NCBI GenBank assembly: GCA_963573315.1
Contig: OY752143.1
Location: 682,001-746,000 of the forward strand
DNA: 64,000 nt
Direction of reading: 5' to 3'
Source of the DNA: Entomortierella parvispora
Lineage: Eukaryota > Mortierellomycota > Mortierellomycetes > Mortierellales > Mortierellaceae
Of this stretch, positions 35,167 through 45,633 are shown piece after piece. Position numbers and translations under genes: made by a program. The stretch's first letter is position 1, and every line of letters begins with the position of its first letter. Below the pieces are notes generated by a model. That model did not search any database, was not told where the DNA came from, and saw only the letters and a list, made by a program, of their open reading frames with translations.

Positions 35167-36042
35167 ATGTCATCTTTCAACAGACATGCAATCGTGGCTC
35201 TTGCCTTCACAGTCTCGGCCTTGCTCCTTACTGCCACCCACTTTGGTACTTCGACTTCGCGTTTGCGGTCTTTGGGGGGCAAGCCTCGGTACATCTTTGT
35301 GGATCTTGGAGCCAATCGAGCAGATTCCTTGGATGTGTTCTTGCAACGCCCAGGCTCAAAATTCGAGTATGACTTTCCTCGACCCAACTGGGCTACCCAT
35401 GAAGAAGCCGGTAAGTAATGTGGGGGGCAAGAGTTTATATATTTTTAGCCAAAGGACGAGACCATCCGTCAAGTTGACAAATTGCTCAACTCTTGAATAC
35501 TTTTTCCCATGCCCTGAACCCTAGAAATCTTCTTGTTCGAGGCCAACCCAGTGTTCAATGGCCCTTTGGTCAGGGCAAAGGAGGCTTGCGATGAGCTCGG
35601 AATCAAGGTCACCATCTTCCCTTCGACTGTGGTCGATGTCAGGGATACCATCCGCACCTTTTTCTTGGACACGGTGAATGACGCTCACGACTACTGGGGC
35701 TCTTCCATCTATGCGTCCCATCCTGACGCTGTCAGATCTGGAGCCAAGGGTACGGATTTGACCGGCGTCAACATTGCCACATGGCTGCTTCGCAATACTC
35801 TTCCTCGGGATTTTGTGGTCGTCAAGATGGACATTGAGGGTGCAGAGTACGAAGTCGTTCCTCATATGGCCGATATGGGTGTTTGGGCTGTCGTGGACCA
35901 CTTGCTGGTCGAGTGGCATGGACCTAGCGTTGGCGGAGGCACGCCTGAGGAGATCGCCTTTAGAGATAAGAGAGCAGAGGCCGCCAAGACGAAGTTGATT
36001 CAGGAGGGTATCAAGATGCCTTTTTACGATTCTGGGGCTTAA
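35167..36042 (+). CDS. FkbM-type SAM-dependent methyltransferase, membrane anchored
   Basis: Predicted O-methyltransferase of the FkbM family, whose members often methylate sugars. Exons 35167-35410 and 35525-36042 give 253 residues. A signal-anchor (about residues 8-24) places the catalytic part in the lumen. The SAM-binding start is PRYIFVDLGANRADSLDVF. EIFLFEANP follows at the acidic loop after strand 2, and FVVVKMDIEGAEYEVVPHM is the family's most typical block. The end has VDHLLVEWHG. It sits between esterase-like copies B and C, so a shared glycan target is a reasonable but unproved inference. Translation reads through a single clean phase-1 intron. Confidence 0.88.
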
Positions 36043-36909
36043 GAGGTCATCTGGAAAAAAAATAGTTCAAGTTATTCAAATAGACCATTTGTTGCCTTCT
36101 TTGTCTCCGAAAAATGTTAGCCTTGCTTCCCCCTATCTCATTCCTTGAGCGAGTCTTCTCCCCTCTCCCCTCTACTTGCTCGCCCCTCCCCTCGCCCCTC
36201 GCCCCTCGCCCCTCCCCTCTTTACTAGCTCGCCCCCCGCAAATCTCATGTCAAGGGGCTTCGACACTGCGGTCTATCCCGGTGTCTCGATCCACCAAAAA
36301 AAGCAATTGCACTGGCGGACAAGAAGACATGGACGACATCGTCGACATCGACTAGCGGTTCATGGAACTCGTCAGAAAGATGAGAGGCCCTACGGGCATG
36401 AGTTCAACGATCCAGGCCAGTACGCTATCGATCGAATACAGTAGCGATGGATTCAAGATGGGGCGGGCCGACAAATAGACATTCCCGAGACTGGACGATC
36501 TTGTCTGTTCCTGGCTCCTTTTCCTGAAACCCTCACTATTCCAGACAGGAACTTTTCAGTGCGGAGATTGGGCTTGTCAATCGACGGCGTCTGTCTTCCT
36601 CCTTCTCCATCCTCATTCCCCTTCACCGCCTGGCAGAGTTTACCGGAAGACTAACGATCTCTCTCTCAGAATAGGTTCGAAGGATGGCCTTCTGGGATAG
36701 CATGCGCCCGGCGGTAACAATGTAAGCGCTTCTGCCAGAAGTCTAAATTGTATTTTCTGTTTGTAAAAAGCCCTCGCCCAACGAAAACGGGAACAGACGA
36801 GGAGGGTACCAAATGAAATCTGTGTTCGAAGTCTTCGCCCTGCTGCACTCTTTTATTGATTCTGTCACAACATAGTTTTTCGCTGTACAGTACCGGTACA
36901 GTACAGTCA
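36043..36909. other. Spacer upstream of decayed copy, C/T-rich repeat
   Basis: Contains a CCCTCGCC-type imperfect repeat at about 36180-36235 and short open frames without family resemblance. Parts of 36540-36870 resemble sequence preceding copy B (about 31390-31720), suggesting the promoter was copied with the decayed gene. Confidence 0.45.
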
Positions 36910-38020
36910 ATCGTACAGCGATGGCCCTTTCTTCGGTGGAGTCTCCTTTGCGCCCAATGCGGGATGGCGAGCTCTCACGGCTGTGGCCTCATCGCCGAAG
37001 TGGCTGCCACCTTCTGAATCCTTTTGCTCGAGTTTTCTCCAGATTTCATAAACCTCGGGATCGAGTTCTGGACCGGTTGCGATCGTCACTGCTCCGCAGT
37101 CCGAAACCGGATCGACCTTGAGAGTCTCAACAGGACAAGTGATCGATGATGTGGACACCACTTGCCGGCTCCTCTTCCGACCTGAACCTCAGCCTGAGGT
37201 ACAAAAGCACGCCTACCTGACTCTACCCATTCCAGCATTCCAGGGGAGACTACCTACAATCACCAATTCCTCTGTGAGAGACAGGCCCTGGCAATGCGAC
37301 CTCAGTGGATGGTGGATACATTCGTGCCAAGAAAATGTAGACTCTATCCGCAGATTGGATTCATGGATCAGTCGGGCTTCTAAACTTTTGATGCCGCAAC
37401 ATCCCTAGTTGATCCATTTCTCTTGACACAAGAGAATCTATGGGCAACGCTGTAGGACCATACATCCTATCTGTATCCCATATTCGACGGCGTTTGACAG
37501 GAGTCACATGTGAGAACCTGCAGGATTGGATTTCAAGAGCTGGGGGACACAGACGGAGCAACTGGGCAGTGCCTTCATCCGACAGGCCTTTGACGCTTGG
37601 TTCCACGACTTGCCTGGCCAAGTGTATAGGTGCCCTTTCCGAATGATGAAAATCTTGTGGACAGGTTTTACAAGTTTTATACGACCGTGCTGGAGTTTTG
37701 GATCGAGGGCTTCGTTACCGTTAGGATATGGCGTCGGAGCCATAAGGAGCCTGGATCGTTATTTTTTCTTTTTTGAAGGGGGTTCGAAACCAGACGAGAT
37801 ACTACTGAAAAAGAGAGACAACGACCGTCCACCTGTTGGAACGTTGCCAGACATGGGTACCAATACCCGGATGCAGTGCTGGGGCAATGGTAATTACCGA
37901 GATCAAAAGATGCACGACGCGCTACAAGGACCAAGGAGGGAAGGACTCGTTGGCCATGCCCCCTTGCCGGTGGACGCGACCGTGCAATTTCTGACAGAGA
38001 ATGTCATTCTCCCGGTCGTG
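36910..38020 (+). pseudogene. Decayed GDSH/PC-esterase-like copy related to copy B
   Basis: Scattered blocks in all three frames match copy B in order. They are the cytosolic start (near 36920), the VIDDVDTTCRLLFRPEP block (37140-37195), a Cys-containing segment near 37300, the sequence that follows GDSH in copy B (37497-37620) and the C-terminal region (37850-38010). Between them, large parts are deleted, including the GDSH motif itself and the DxxH region, and stops and shifts are frequent. It is an old inactive duplicate. Confidence 0.8.
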
Positions 38021-38416
38021 TGGTTGAATATTTTTTTTTTGCTCTCTGGTACCTGAAGGGGGTCAATTAAGAGAGATTCAAAGATTCAAATGCAGCAGTG
38101 CACCAATCAAGCACAGAGTTGACTGTGCTTCTTGTGCCTGTGGACTGACTGACTGTGTCCCTGTGCTCGGGGCGTCTCACCCTCGCACAGTGTACACACA
38201 CATTCTCTTTTTGTGCTCTCTTTCTTGTGTTCTCTTTTCTCTCTCTCTTGTCCTTCGCCCGTTCGCTAGTCGTCTGCCTGTCTGTCTGTCTGTCTGTCTG
38301 GCTGGCTGCATGTCCCGACCATTGCTCTCCCCTGCCCTGCCCCTTCCTTCTCCTCCTCCTCCTCCTCTTCATCTTTTCTTCCTCGTCACGTCTCATCCCT
38401 CCCCTCTTCCTCTCCA

Positions 38417-40618
38417 ATGCGCTCCTCCGGCAGGGACAGTCCCCTCCTCGGCGGACTCTCCAACGGCGGAAAGTCCTCAATATTCTCGAGTCTAAACATT
38501 AGCCATCGAGGTCTCATCATCATCGCCTTCATCGCCACCAGTGGAATCACATTCTTCTCCATCTCCTACCTTTCCTTAACCCTCAGCGTTGGAAAAGGTG
38601 AAGGTCCTATCAACGGACACGTTCAACGTGAAGGTCCATTCAACGGACACGGTCAACCTGGGCGGAGACCCCCGCCGTCATTGCCACCGCCTCACTTTCC
38701 GCCAGAATACAACCTTGCCACCTGCGCACGCCTCGATTCGCCCTTTGAGTACGAGTCTCCTCCAGACTTCACAAAGCTCGGACTCGACTCCTGGACCGAG
38801 TGTCGAGAGGTAAAGTCCAAGGAGGGCTGGAGAGTCGAGCACTGCACCGCGCCTGGCTCGACCTGGTCTGATCCCACGGGACAGGAGGTGCTCGAGGACT
38901 TGGACGACAGTAACCGCTTCCTCTTCCGCCCAGAGCCTCGCCCCGAGGGTCAACCCTATTTATACATGACCCCCCCTACTCCAAAGCACAACAACCCGAG
39001 GCCCCCACCTACCGCCCATGCTTCTACCAGGGACAAAGCATCGCTGTGTAATCCCAGCGGATACTTCCGTGTGAAGCGACTGTTCACCCCTTCATCGAAT
39101 TACACCCTCGGATCGGACAACCCCAACCCTGAACTTCGATGCCGTAACGATCCTGCTCGACCTATCGCTTTCAATAACATTACAAAGGACTATATTGAAA
39201 ACCATGCAGGACCTGACACCTTCCGCGCCGTCTTGGATGGACCGGAGCATTTTGTCGCCAACCAACAGATCAACCTTGGCGACTGCACCTACGCCCTCCC
39301 CTATGTCCTCAGTCGGCCTGGGCGGTTCTGGCTTGTGAATATCGAGCATGGATATGAAGACTTTCAGAGTTTGAACGAGAACTTTGACGAGTCGTTCGCT
39401 CCAAAGTTTCACGGCGACTTTATTCTGCCCGAGGTTCAAGAAGCGCCTCCAGGAGAGGCTGGATACCAAGCGTACCGCGACTTCAAGCAAGCCGTTTCAG
39501 AGGTCTACCAATTCACAGTCTGCGATAAATGTCTAGATGTCGGTCCAAAGTACGAGGATTGGCCGCTGTGTTCTATTGAACCTTTGAAGGCTTTTCAGGA
39601 GTACGGTGTGTTGGTCCGATCTCGCCATATCCGTCAGTTTGAGGAATTGTCCCAATCGGATTTGGAGTTTGTGGGGGCTCGGCCCAGTTGTCGCCATGGT
39701 CCTCGACTGGTCTCTTTTGAACCTCCAGAGACCGTCCTTGCATCCGTTGCTGGAAAGGGCCCCGCGCCCACAACTCGACCCTATGGAAGTCCACCCCCTA
39801 TCCCCACCACCATCGAAGAGCTTACGGCCAATCATCAACAGACCAAGGACTGCCTCGGTCGCAATCGTGCGGTCTTCTTTGGTGGAGACTCTCATGCTCG
39901 GCAGCTTTTGTCAGGAGTTGCGAACCGGTTCAATGGTGACAGAACGGACCCTGCAAAGTTCGAAGGCTGGAACCCTCACAGGGAACAATTGGGCGGCGTC
40001 TTTATCCGACAAGAGTTTGACCAGTTCTTTAGGAACCTGCCCGCGCGGGCCGAGTTTATGCTCGATGAGAACTATACACCATTTTCACACAACCCTCAGG
40101 AGTTGGACTTGCTGGAGAATTTTGATACGCTCGTGTTTGACTATGGTGCTTGGGCTGCTGGCGGCTTTTACATTGGAAAACTGATGATGTCGGACGAGTA
40201 TGCAGAGTTCATGAAGAAGACGTTCTGGAACTTGGCTGAGGTCCGATTCCGGCGTCAACAATATTTTAAGAAGACTGGCTATGGTTACGATGACCTGGTG
40301 ATCCTTTGGATGGGCAACATTCCTTGGCCAGATCAGCGATTGACCCCAGACATGAGAACCAACAACCGCTTGCAGTACTGGGAGGACATGATCAATGCCG
40401 AGATCGTCAAGATCAATGAGCACTACAAGGAGCACGGTGGTATGATTGACAGCTTGAACTCGTTTAGAAAGTACCTGCCCTTCCGGAAGACCTCACCCGA
40501 CGAGTCGCATTTCACCGCGAAACAGCCTGTGGATGCAGTGGTGCAGGTCATGGTGCACAAAATGAATCTCTGCAGAGCCCCATTCACACCCCAGTATCCC
40601 ACTCCAGTCATCGTTTAA
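38417..40618 (+). CDS. GDSH PC-esterase/Cas1-like type II membrane protein, copy C
   Basis: An intronless gene of 733 residues, intact. The layout equals copy B: a short Ser/Gly tail, an anchor (about 32-54), a Pro-rich stem with two 10-residue repeats, then PFEYESPPDFTKLGLDSW, VEHCTAPGSTW, CNPSGYFRVKR and CTYALPYVLSRPGRFWLV. Catalytic candidates are Ser492 in GGDSHARQLL and Asp695/His698 in SPDESHF. ILWMGNIPWPDQRLTPDMRTN lies between. Lumenal glycan acyl transfer or de-esterification is inferred from the PC-esterase/Cas1p pattern. It is the most regular member of the cluster and the best reference for judging the broken copies. Confidence 0.86.
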   Translation: MRSSGRDSPLLGGLSNGGKSSIFSSLNISHRGLIIIAFIATSGITFFSISYLSLTLSVGKGEGPINGHVQREGPFNGHGQPGRRPPPSLPPPHFPPEYNLATCARLDSPFEYESPPDFTKLGLDSWTECREVKSKEGWRVEHCTAPGSTWSDPTGQEVLEDLDDSNRFLFRPEPRPEGQPYLYMTPPTPKHNNPRPPPTAHASTRDKASLCNPSGYFRVKRLFTPSSNYTLGSDNPNPELRCRNDPARPIAFNNITKDYIENHAGPDTFRAVLDGPEHFVANQQINLGDCTYALPYVLSRPGRFWLVNIEHGYEDFQSLNENFDESFAPKFHGDFILPEVQEAPPGEAGYQAYRDFKQAVSEVYQFTVCDKCLDVGPKYEDWPLCSIEPLKAFQEYGVLVRSRHIRQFEELSQSDLEFVGARPSCRHGPRLVSFEPPETVLASVAGKGPAPTTRPYGSPPPIPTTIEELTANHQQTKDCLGRNRAVFFGGDSHARQLLSGVANRFNGDRTDPAKFEGWNPHREQLGGVFIRQEFDQFFRNLPARAEFMLDENYTPFSHNPQELDLLENFDTLVFDYGAWAAGGFYIGKLMMSDEYAEFMKKTFWNLAEVRFRRQQYFKKTGYGYDDLVILWMGNIPWPDQRLTPDMRTNNRLQYWEDMINAEIVKINEHYKEHGGMIDSLNSFRKYLPFRKTSPDESHFTAKQPVDAVVQVMVHKMNLCRAPFTPQYPTPVIV
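38598..38657 (+). repeat. 30-bp in-frame direct duplication in copy C stem
   Basis: Two adjacent 30-bp units (38598-38627, 38628-38657) differing at a few bases encode a duplicated EGPxNGH-type decapeptide just after the membrane anchor. Copies A and B lack it. Confidence 0.85.
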
Positions 40619-40807
40619 TTTACGATCCTCCGCCACTCTTCCCCCTCCCTTCTTTCTATCCGTCCCCTTCCCTTCACTGATTGAGAGCGTACAGCATCCC
40701 TAGATAGACAAAAATTGCCATTGCATAGATACCATAACGTTTATTGTTATCTTTATATCATCTAATATTATTACTTCTTTGGCCATAAAGTTCGATTTTA
40801 ATGACCA

Positions 40808-43249
40808 TCATCGGAGTCGCGCCCACTCTAATCGATTCGCATTTCTTTTCCTGAACTGATTCCAAGCGATGGGGTCTACAAAATGCCACAATCCTCGAAG
40901 CTGAATCCTCCTTAAATGGGTCAATGACCGATCCCAGTCCTCCAAAGCTTCCCGAAAATGATCCCTAGTATAAATGGACTGTGCTTCCATAGTGGCCGTG
41001 GCAACATCGGTAGTGATATCAGCAGTTGGGGCCGTGGTCGTGGTCGTGGTCGTCGTAGTCGTGGCGTTCGGCAATGTCGATGACGAGGAAGGGGCTGCTG
41101 GGGCTACTGCAGCCATAACAGACGCTGGAGCGGGCTTAAGTGGTGGAAGTTGTCGTTGGACGTCCTCAGTAGTCCACTCCTTTCGACAAAGACGAAGTTC
41201 TTCGAGATATTCGAGCCGAGATATTTGTTGCCAGAGTGCCTTTGGAATTCCAACCATGGGCTCTGCAGTTGTCTCCACGCCTTCCTCTGCGCCATTTTCT
41301 TTCTTTTCCTTCTCTTCGTTCTCTTCCACCCCTTCCTTGTCTTCCACCCCTTCCTTGTCTTCCATTCCTTCCTTGTCTTCTTTCTTCTCTTCCTTCTCCT
41401 CTTTCTTATCGATCTTGACCACGTATTCCGTGTAGCAGAGGTGAAGCCTACGAAGATTTAAGCATTGCCAGGACATGGGCATCACCTTGGCCGTATCGGA
41501 TCCCTCGACGTCTAGACCTGACAACAATGACCTCATAGTTGAGAGCGGGCCCACTTCCCCCGTCTGGACTGGCACGAGGTCTGCCTGAACATCCAGAACA
41601 GGATCAACCGTACTATCAAACGCATACTGTCCCTGCTGCGGATGCCAAGTGTGCTCCCATATCGGGACCGCATACGGAAGTGGAGGCTCAAAGGTCACGG
41701 CCTCAAAAACCTTGAGATGATTGCAGGAAGTCAAGAGCAATTGCAGCTCCTGACTCTGGAGTCTCCAACACCCACTTAGAACCAAAGTCTCCAGCGATTG
41801 ACTAAAGGTCTGGATGGGGGACACCAAAAAATTGACAAAGTTCGTGAGCGGAAACCTGGTTCCACTAATCCTCAAATGTTGAATTCCTGGATAGAGTCCT
41901 GCTCTACATTCAGGATTCACCTCCAATGCAACAGCGGGAGGAGTCTTAAGCGCTCGTCCAATAGCATCCTGAGCGGCTTGAAGAATCTCGACCATGTAAT
42001 CGTCCGAACCGGCGTCGCCGAGTCGACGCATATCCAAGGACCTCAACCTGGGCAAGAATTCTGTCATCAGAGATAAAGTCTCTGCCTTAATGGCAGGGAC
42101 AGTAACCAAAGGCATTGCCAATACCTCCAATTTGGGACAATAGCGATATATATCGAACAAGAAGACTGGAGATGACAAGATCGAGTAAGGGATATGAAGC
42201 TCCTTCCACGCAAAGACCAATGGCTCCTTGTGCCAGTCGGGCGTCCCTTGGAATGAGACGAGGTAATTGGCTGGCAACTGACTCCACGCGAAACGATGGT
42301 ACCCAAAGGCATCCATGCCCTGCTCTCGGATCTTGCCTTCTGCAAGTGCGCATCGAGCCAAAGCCTCCAACATCAGTTTCTCGTCCTCTCGAAGGATAGG
42401 GGTCCGTGTGTCATACATATCCACGTCCAAGGTCAGCGACTCGATAGCGGCACAGCCCCAGAGAAAGTCGCGGAGTACTAGAATCGAAATTCTGTATTTC
42501 TCTGTATCCCTGATCTTCAGCTTCTTCAATCGCCGGCCTCGAGTACGCACCATGTCAAGGAATCGGCACTTGTGCTCCAAGATCAGGCCAATGAATCCTA
42601 GTTCTAGAGTATATAGTAGAGGAGAGGCGTCGATCACATCCAGGATGAGATTGAGACGACTTCGGTTCTTGTGGATGTTTACGATCTTGCCTGGGAGACT
42701 CAAGCATCGCAGCGTCGTCAGGTTTCGAAAATCAGGTCGCACGAGAGGTCGAAGGGGTGGACGAGGCAGTAGGAGGACAGTCATGTCGGACTGCGCCTCC
42801 AGGATATCCTGGGGGCTAGGCGTTTCCTTTGATAGCTCCTGTGCCAAATCAAAGTCCTTCTGAAGGGACTCCATTTCCTTGGAGAGGATGCGAAATGTGT
42901 CTGCAAAAACCGACTCGATCGTGTGGAGAGAGGTCAGATCAATCTTGTGCACCATATTCTCTTGCTCTCCTGAGTTTGAAGTTTGAGCGCGTTGCTCGGA
43001 TGATTCTGCAAGGACATGCGCGATCTGCTTGTGGGTCCTTCTCCGGGATATGCAAATCTCTTTGGCGAGGTGGGGGTGAAAGGCGAGGTACAGGCTACGG
43101 CAGACGCGCAGGCATCGCTGGATGTCGCGGGGACTGAGGTCGAGGCAGATGAGCTCGACCAGGAGTGCAATGTCAAAGACGGATGCGCGTCGTGATTGTG
43201 GCCAGGGTGGTTGCAGGGGTGTGGCAACGGATTCTTCCAGGGTGGTCAT
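40808..43249 (-). CDS. F-box-like / leucine-rich repeat protein
   Basis: Predicted substrate adaptor of an SCF-type ubiquitin ligase. A single exon gives 813 residues from ATG 43249; an in-frame ATG at 43390 would add 47 residues of likely 5' UTR. The F-box-like helix pair is near residues 29-62 (LVELICLDLSPRDIQRCLRV, then CRSLYLAF). Irregular leucine-rich repeats follow (LTTLRCLSLPGKIVNI, LEVLAMPLVTVPA, LRSLDMRRL, LVLSGCWRL). Near residue 610-660 there is a Lys/Glu repeat built on EDKEG units. The C-terminal part resumes repeats and a Thr/Ala-rich loop. Large F-box/LRR families of this style are common in Mortierella-like fungi; the target is unknown. Confidence 0.82.
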   Translation of the reverse strand: MTTLEESVATPLQPPWPQSRRASVFDIALLVELICLDLSPRDIQRCLRVCRSLYLAFHPHLAKEICISRRRTHKQIAHVLAESSEQRAQTSNSGEQENMVHKIDLTSLHTIESVFADTFRILSKEMESLQKDFDLAQELSKETPSPQDILEAQSDMTVLLLPRPPLRPLVRPDFRNLTTLRCLSLPGKIVNIHKNRSRLNLILDVIDASPLLYTLELGFIGLILEHKCRFLDMVRTRGRRLKKLKIRDTEKYRISILVLRDFLWGCAAIESLTLDVDMYDTRTPILREDEKLMLEALARCALAEGKIREQGMDAFGYHRFAWSQLPANYLVSFQGTPDWHKEPLVFAWKELHIPYSILSSPVFLFDIYRYCPKLEVLAMPLVTVPAIKAETLSLMTEFLPRLRSLDMRRLGDAGSDDYMVEILQAAQDAIGRALKTPPAVALEVNPECRAGLYPGIQHLRISGTRFPLTNFVNFLVSPIQTFSQSLETLVLSGCWRLQSQELQLLLTSCNHLKVFEAVTFEPPLPYAVPIWEHTWHPQQGQYAFDSTVDPVLDVQADLVPVQTGEVGPLSTMRSLLSGLDVEGSDTAKVMPMSWQCLNLRRLHLCYTEYVVKIDKKEEKEEKKEDKEGMEDKEGVEDKEGVEENEEKEKKENGAEEGVETTAEPMVGIPKALWQQISRLEYLEELRLCRKEWTTEDVQRQLPPLKPAPASVMAAVAPAAPSSSSTLPNATTTTTTTTTTAPTADITTDVATATMEAQSIYTRDHFREALEDWDRSLTHLRRIQLRGLWHFVDPIAWNQFRKRNANRLEWARLR

Positions 43250-43628
43250 GATTGAGGAACGAGGGAAAGAATGGGGGGGATGGACAGAGAGTCTTGTTTT
43301 GGAATGGGTCACCAACAGCACCGCCACATGACGAACGGACGGACAATAGGCCGGCATAGAGGCATAGACTACATGCAGACATGGATACATGCATGTCTGT
43401 TCAGTTGCAGGATGCTAGGAAAGCAGTCCTTGGTTGTTCTTCGTTTGCCCTCTCTTTTTTCCCTTTCTTCCATCCATCCATCCTTCTCTTACTTGCTCCT
43501 ACCATCCTCTGCTCCCCATTAGCATCATTAATACCATCACTGTACCACTCATCGCCCACTCACTGTCATCCCCTTCAGCAGCAGCCACGTCATCTTTGCA
43601 TTCCACGCCCTTGCACACTCCGCCCATC
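43250..43628. promoter_or_regulatory. Divergent promoter F-box gene / RER1
   Basis: A 379-bp spacer between divergent starts, with C/T-rich tracts toward RER1 and a short ATCC repeat near 43470. Confidence 0.5.
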
Positions 43629-45084
43629 ATGAACAGCGAAGTACCTGAGGAGGGCGCCTTCTGGGCCCAAAAGTCTGCTCTCGAACAGGTAGCTTTACTT
43701 CTGTCTGTCTTTGCTCTCCTCCGTCTGTCTTGCCCTCGTCAAAAGCACAGCCGCTGTTGACGCCATAGTCGGGAATAATATCCAGGAGCAAGGAACAGGA
43801 TAGAGGGTCAGGAAGTAGAGTCAGGAGAAAAGAGTCAACATCTTTGCAAGGATCGTCCTCCTGGGACTGGATTGCATTCAGATGAATCCAGGATGGTGGC
43901 CATGATCTTTATAATCCTTATGATCTGCACATGAAGGATGGTGGATGAAAAGAAGACCATGCAGGATCAATACGGCTCATCACTGACCAAATGAAAGACG
44001 ATTCGACCATCATCATCATCTTCAGGGAGCAAACCTCCCTGATTGCGTCAGGATGGAGAGCAAAGGAAGACGCAACCGTCTGTCTGTACAGCACCTGCAT
44101 CCTGCTCACAGCTGCTAAAAAGACCCCTCTTCTGGCCTGCACCATCCCCACTCTAGCGGTACCAAGTCATTCTAGACAAGGTTACACCCCACACCAGGGA
44201 GCGCTGGGCGTTCACGGGCGTGGTGCTTGTGATCTACTTTATCAGAGTATTCTTTGCGCAGGGATGGTACATTGTCACCTATGCCCTGGGTATCTACCTC
44301 CTCAATCTCTTCTTGGCCTTTTTGCAACCCAAGATCGACCCCTCGCTCGAGATGGACTTGGAAGCGGACTCGGTTGAGGAAGGAGGACCTGTACTCCCTA
44401 CCCGATCTGACGAAGAGTTCCGGCCCTTTGTCCGGCGGTTACCAGAATTCAAGTTTTGGTGAGTTGTTGTGTTTGTGTTCTAAGGCCCCTCCACATGTTG
44501 CTAGGTGTAGAAGTAATCAAGTTTCTGTGAGCGAAATTAAACGCTTCGTGGGGTTGGTGTAACAGGGCGAGCAAATTCTTCCTTCCGCCCATTTCTTTTT
44601 TTGGGGAGCAAAGACCTGCAAGCCTGGCTGCGAGCGTCATTCCAATCACTGGCCTTCGACACCAGCAAAAGGGAGGGCGGATCCGGAAGGAAATCGCGGG
44701 CAGGCTACAGCAGCACGCCACGTTTCGAAACTGCGTGCCTGAGACGCACTTCTAATGATGTGCTTTTCCATGCTCAAGGCTGTGTGTGGAACAAGGAATG
44801 AGGGACAAGTGGGGGGAAGGACTATTTCGAACTAACCAGTCATCCCCTCTCTCTACCACTTCAGGCACTCGGCCACGCGCTCGATCGTCATTGCGTTCTT
44901 TTGCACGCTATTCCGCGTCTTTGACATCCCAGTGTTCTGGCCTATCCTCCTGGTCTACTTTTGCATTCTGTTTACGCTGACGATGAAGCGCCAGATCCGC
45001 CACATGATCAAGTACCGGTACATTCCGTTCAACATTGGCAAGAAGTCGTATGGTCCCAACGGTGGCAACAAGAACTTCAACTAG
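43629..45084 (+). CDS. RER1: Golgi-to-ER retrieval receptor Rer1
   Basis: Rer1 returns ER membrane proteins from the cis-Golgi in COPI vesicles. Exons 43629-43688, 44157-44458 and 44865-45084 give 193 residues. Conserved blocks: [36 protein letters not shown], the acidic loop, [16 protein letters not shown] (cut by the second intron within the Trp codon), [13 protein letters not shown] and [20 protein letters not shown]. Four hydrophobic segments fit the W-shaped topology. The 468-nt first intron follows a 20-codon exon. Certain family assignment. Confidence 0.97.
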
Positions 45085-45633
45085 AAGACATTCGACTGCT
45101 GTATAAAGTAATACGTCTGTGGACAGAAAAAAAATAAAAAAAATCCTCCTTTCGTGTTTAAATATAATCTTTTCCAGCAATTATTATAGTCTAGCGATTG
45201 TTGTCGCTGCTCTTTGCTCTCGCAGCGATGATGACCAAGGTACATACATAGTCTCCTGTTGCAGTGCACACAAATGTAAAACGATTCCAACGTCGGCCCC
45301 AAGTATATTACTTAAGGGTAACAATGGCTCTGCGTGACTGCTCTCTCACGTCCACCCTCCACGCACCAGTTTGCATGGTCGGGACCATGGGGCTGAAGAG
45401 GATGGACGGTCGGTCATCTTTATTCACCACCATCCACTTCCCCGCACCTGTCGAGAACCCATCTCCTGTCCTCTACTACTACACTACCCCTCACCCCCAA
45501 AACCTTTGACCACTCTCCCAAAAGGGCTGACTATACAACGCGCACGCATTTCACTCTCTTTTCCTTTGTCTTCTCGGCTCAACTTTTCTCTGCTCTCGAA
45601 GACTTAAAAAAAAAAAAAAAAAAAGAAAAGGTC
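45085..45633. promoter_or_regulatory. Spacer RER1 / TLG2
   Basis: About 550 bp holding the RER1 3' UTR and TLG2 promoter. A run of 19 A ends ten bases before the TLG2 start codon. No gene seen. Confidence 0.5.

Noticed and set aside
27000..40618. Transposon or CRISPR-like explanation for the repeated blocks
   Set aside because: The repeats are diverged protein-coding copies with flanks. No transposase, reverse transcriptase, terminal inverted repeats or regular spacer pattern is visible.
40974..41435. Plus-strand Ser/Phe-rich frame resembling a membrane protein
   Set aside because: It is antisense to the Lys/Glu repeat of the F-box/LRR gene.
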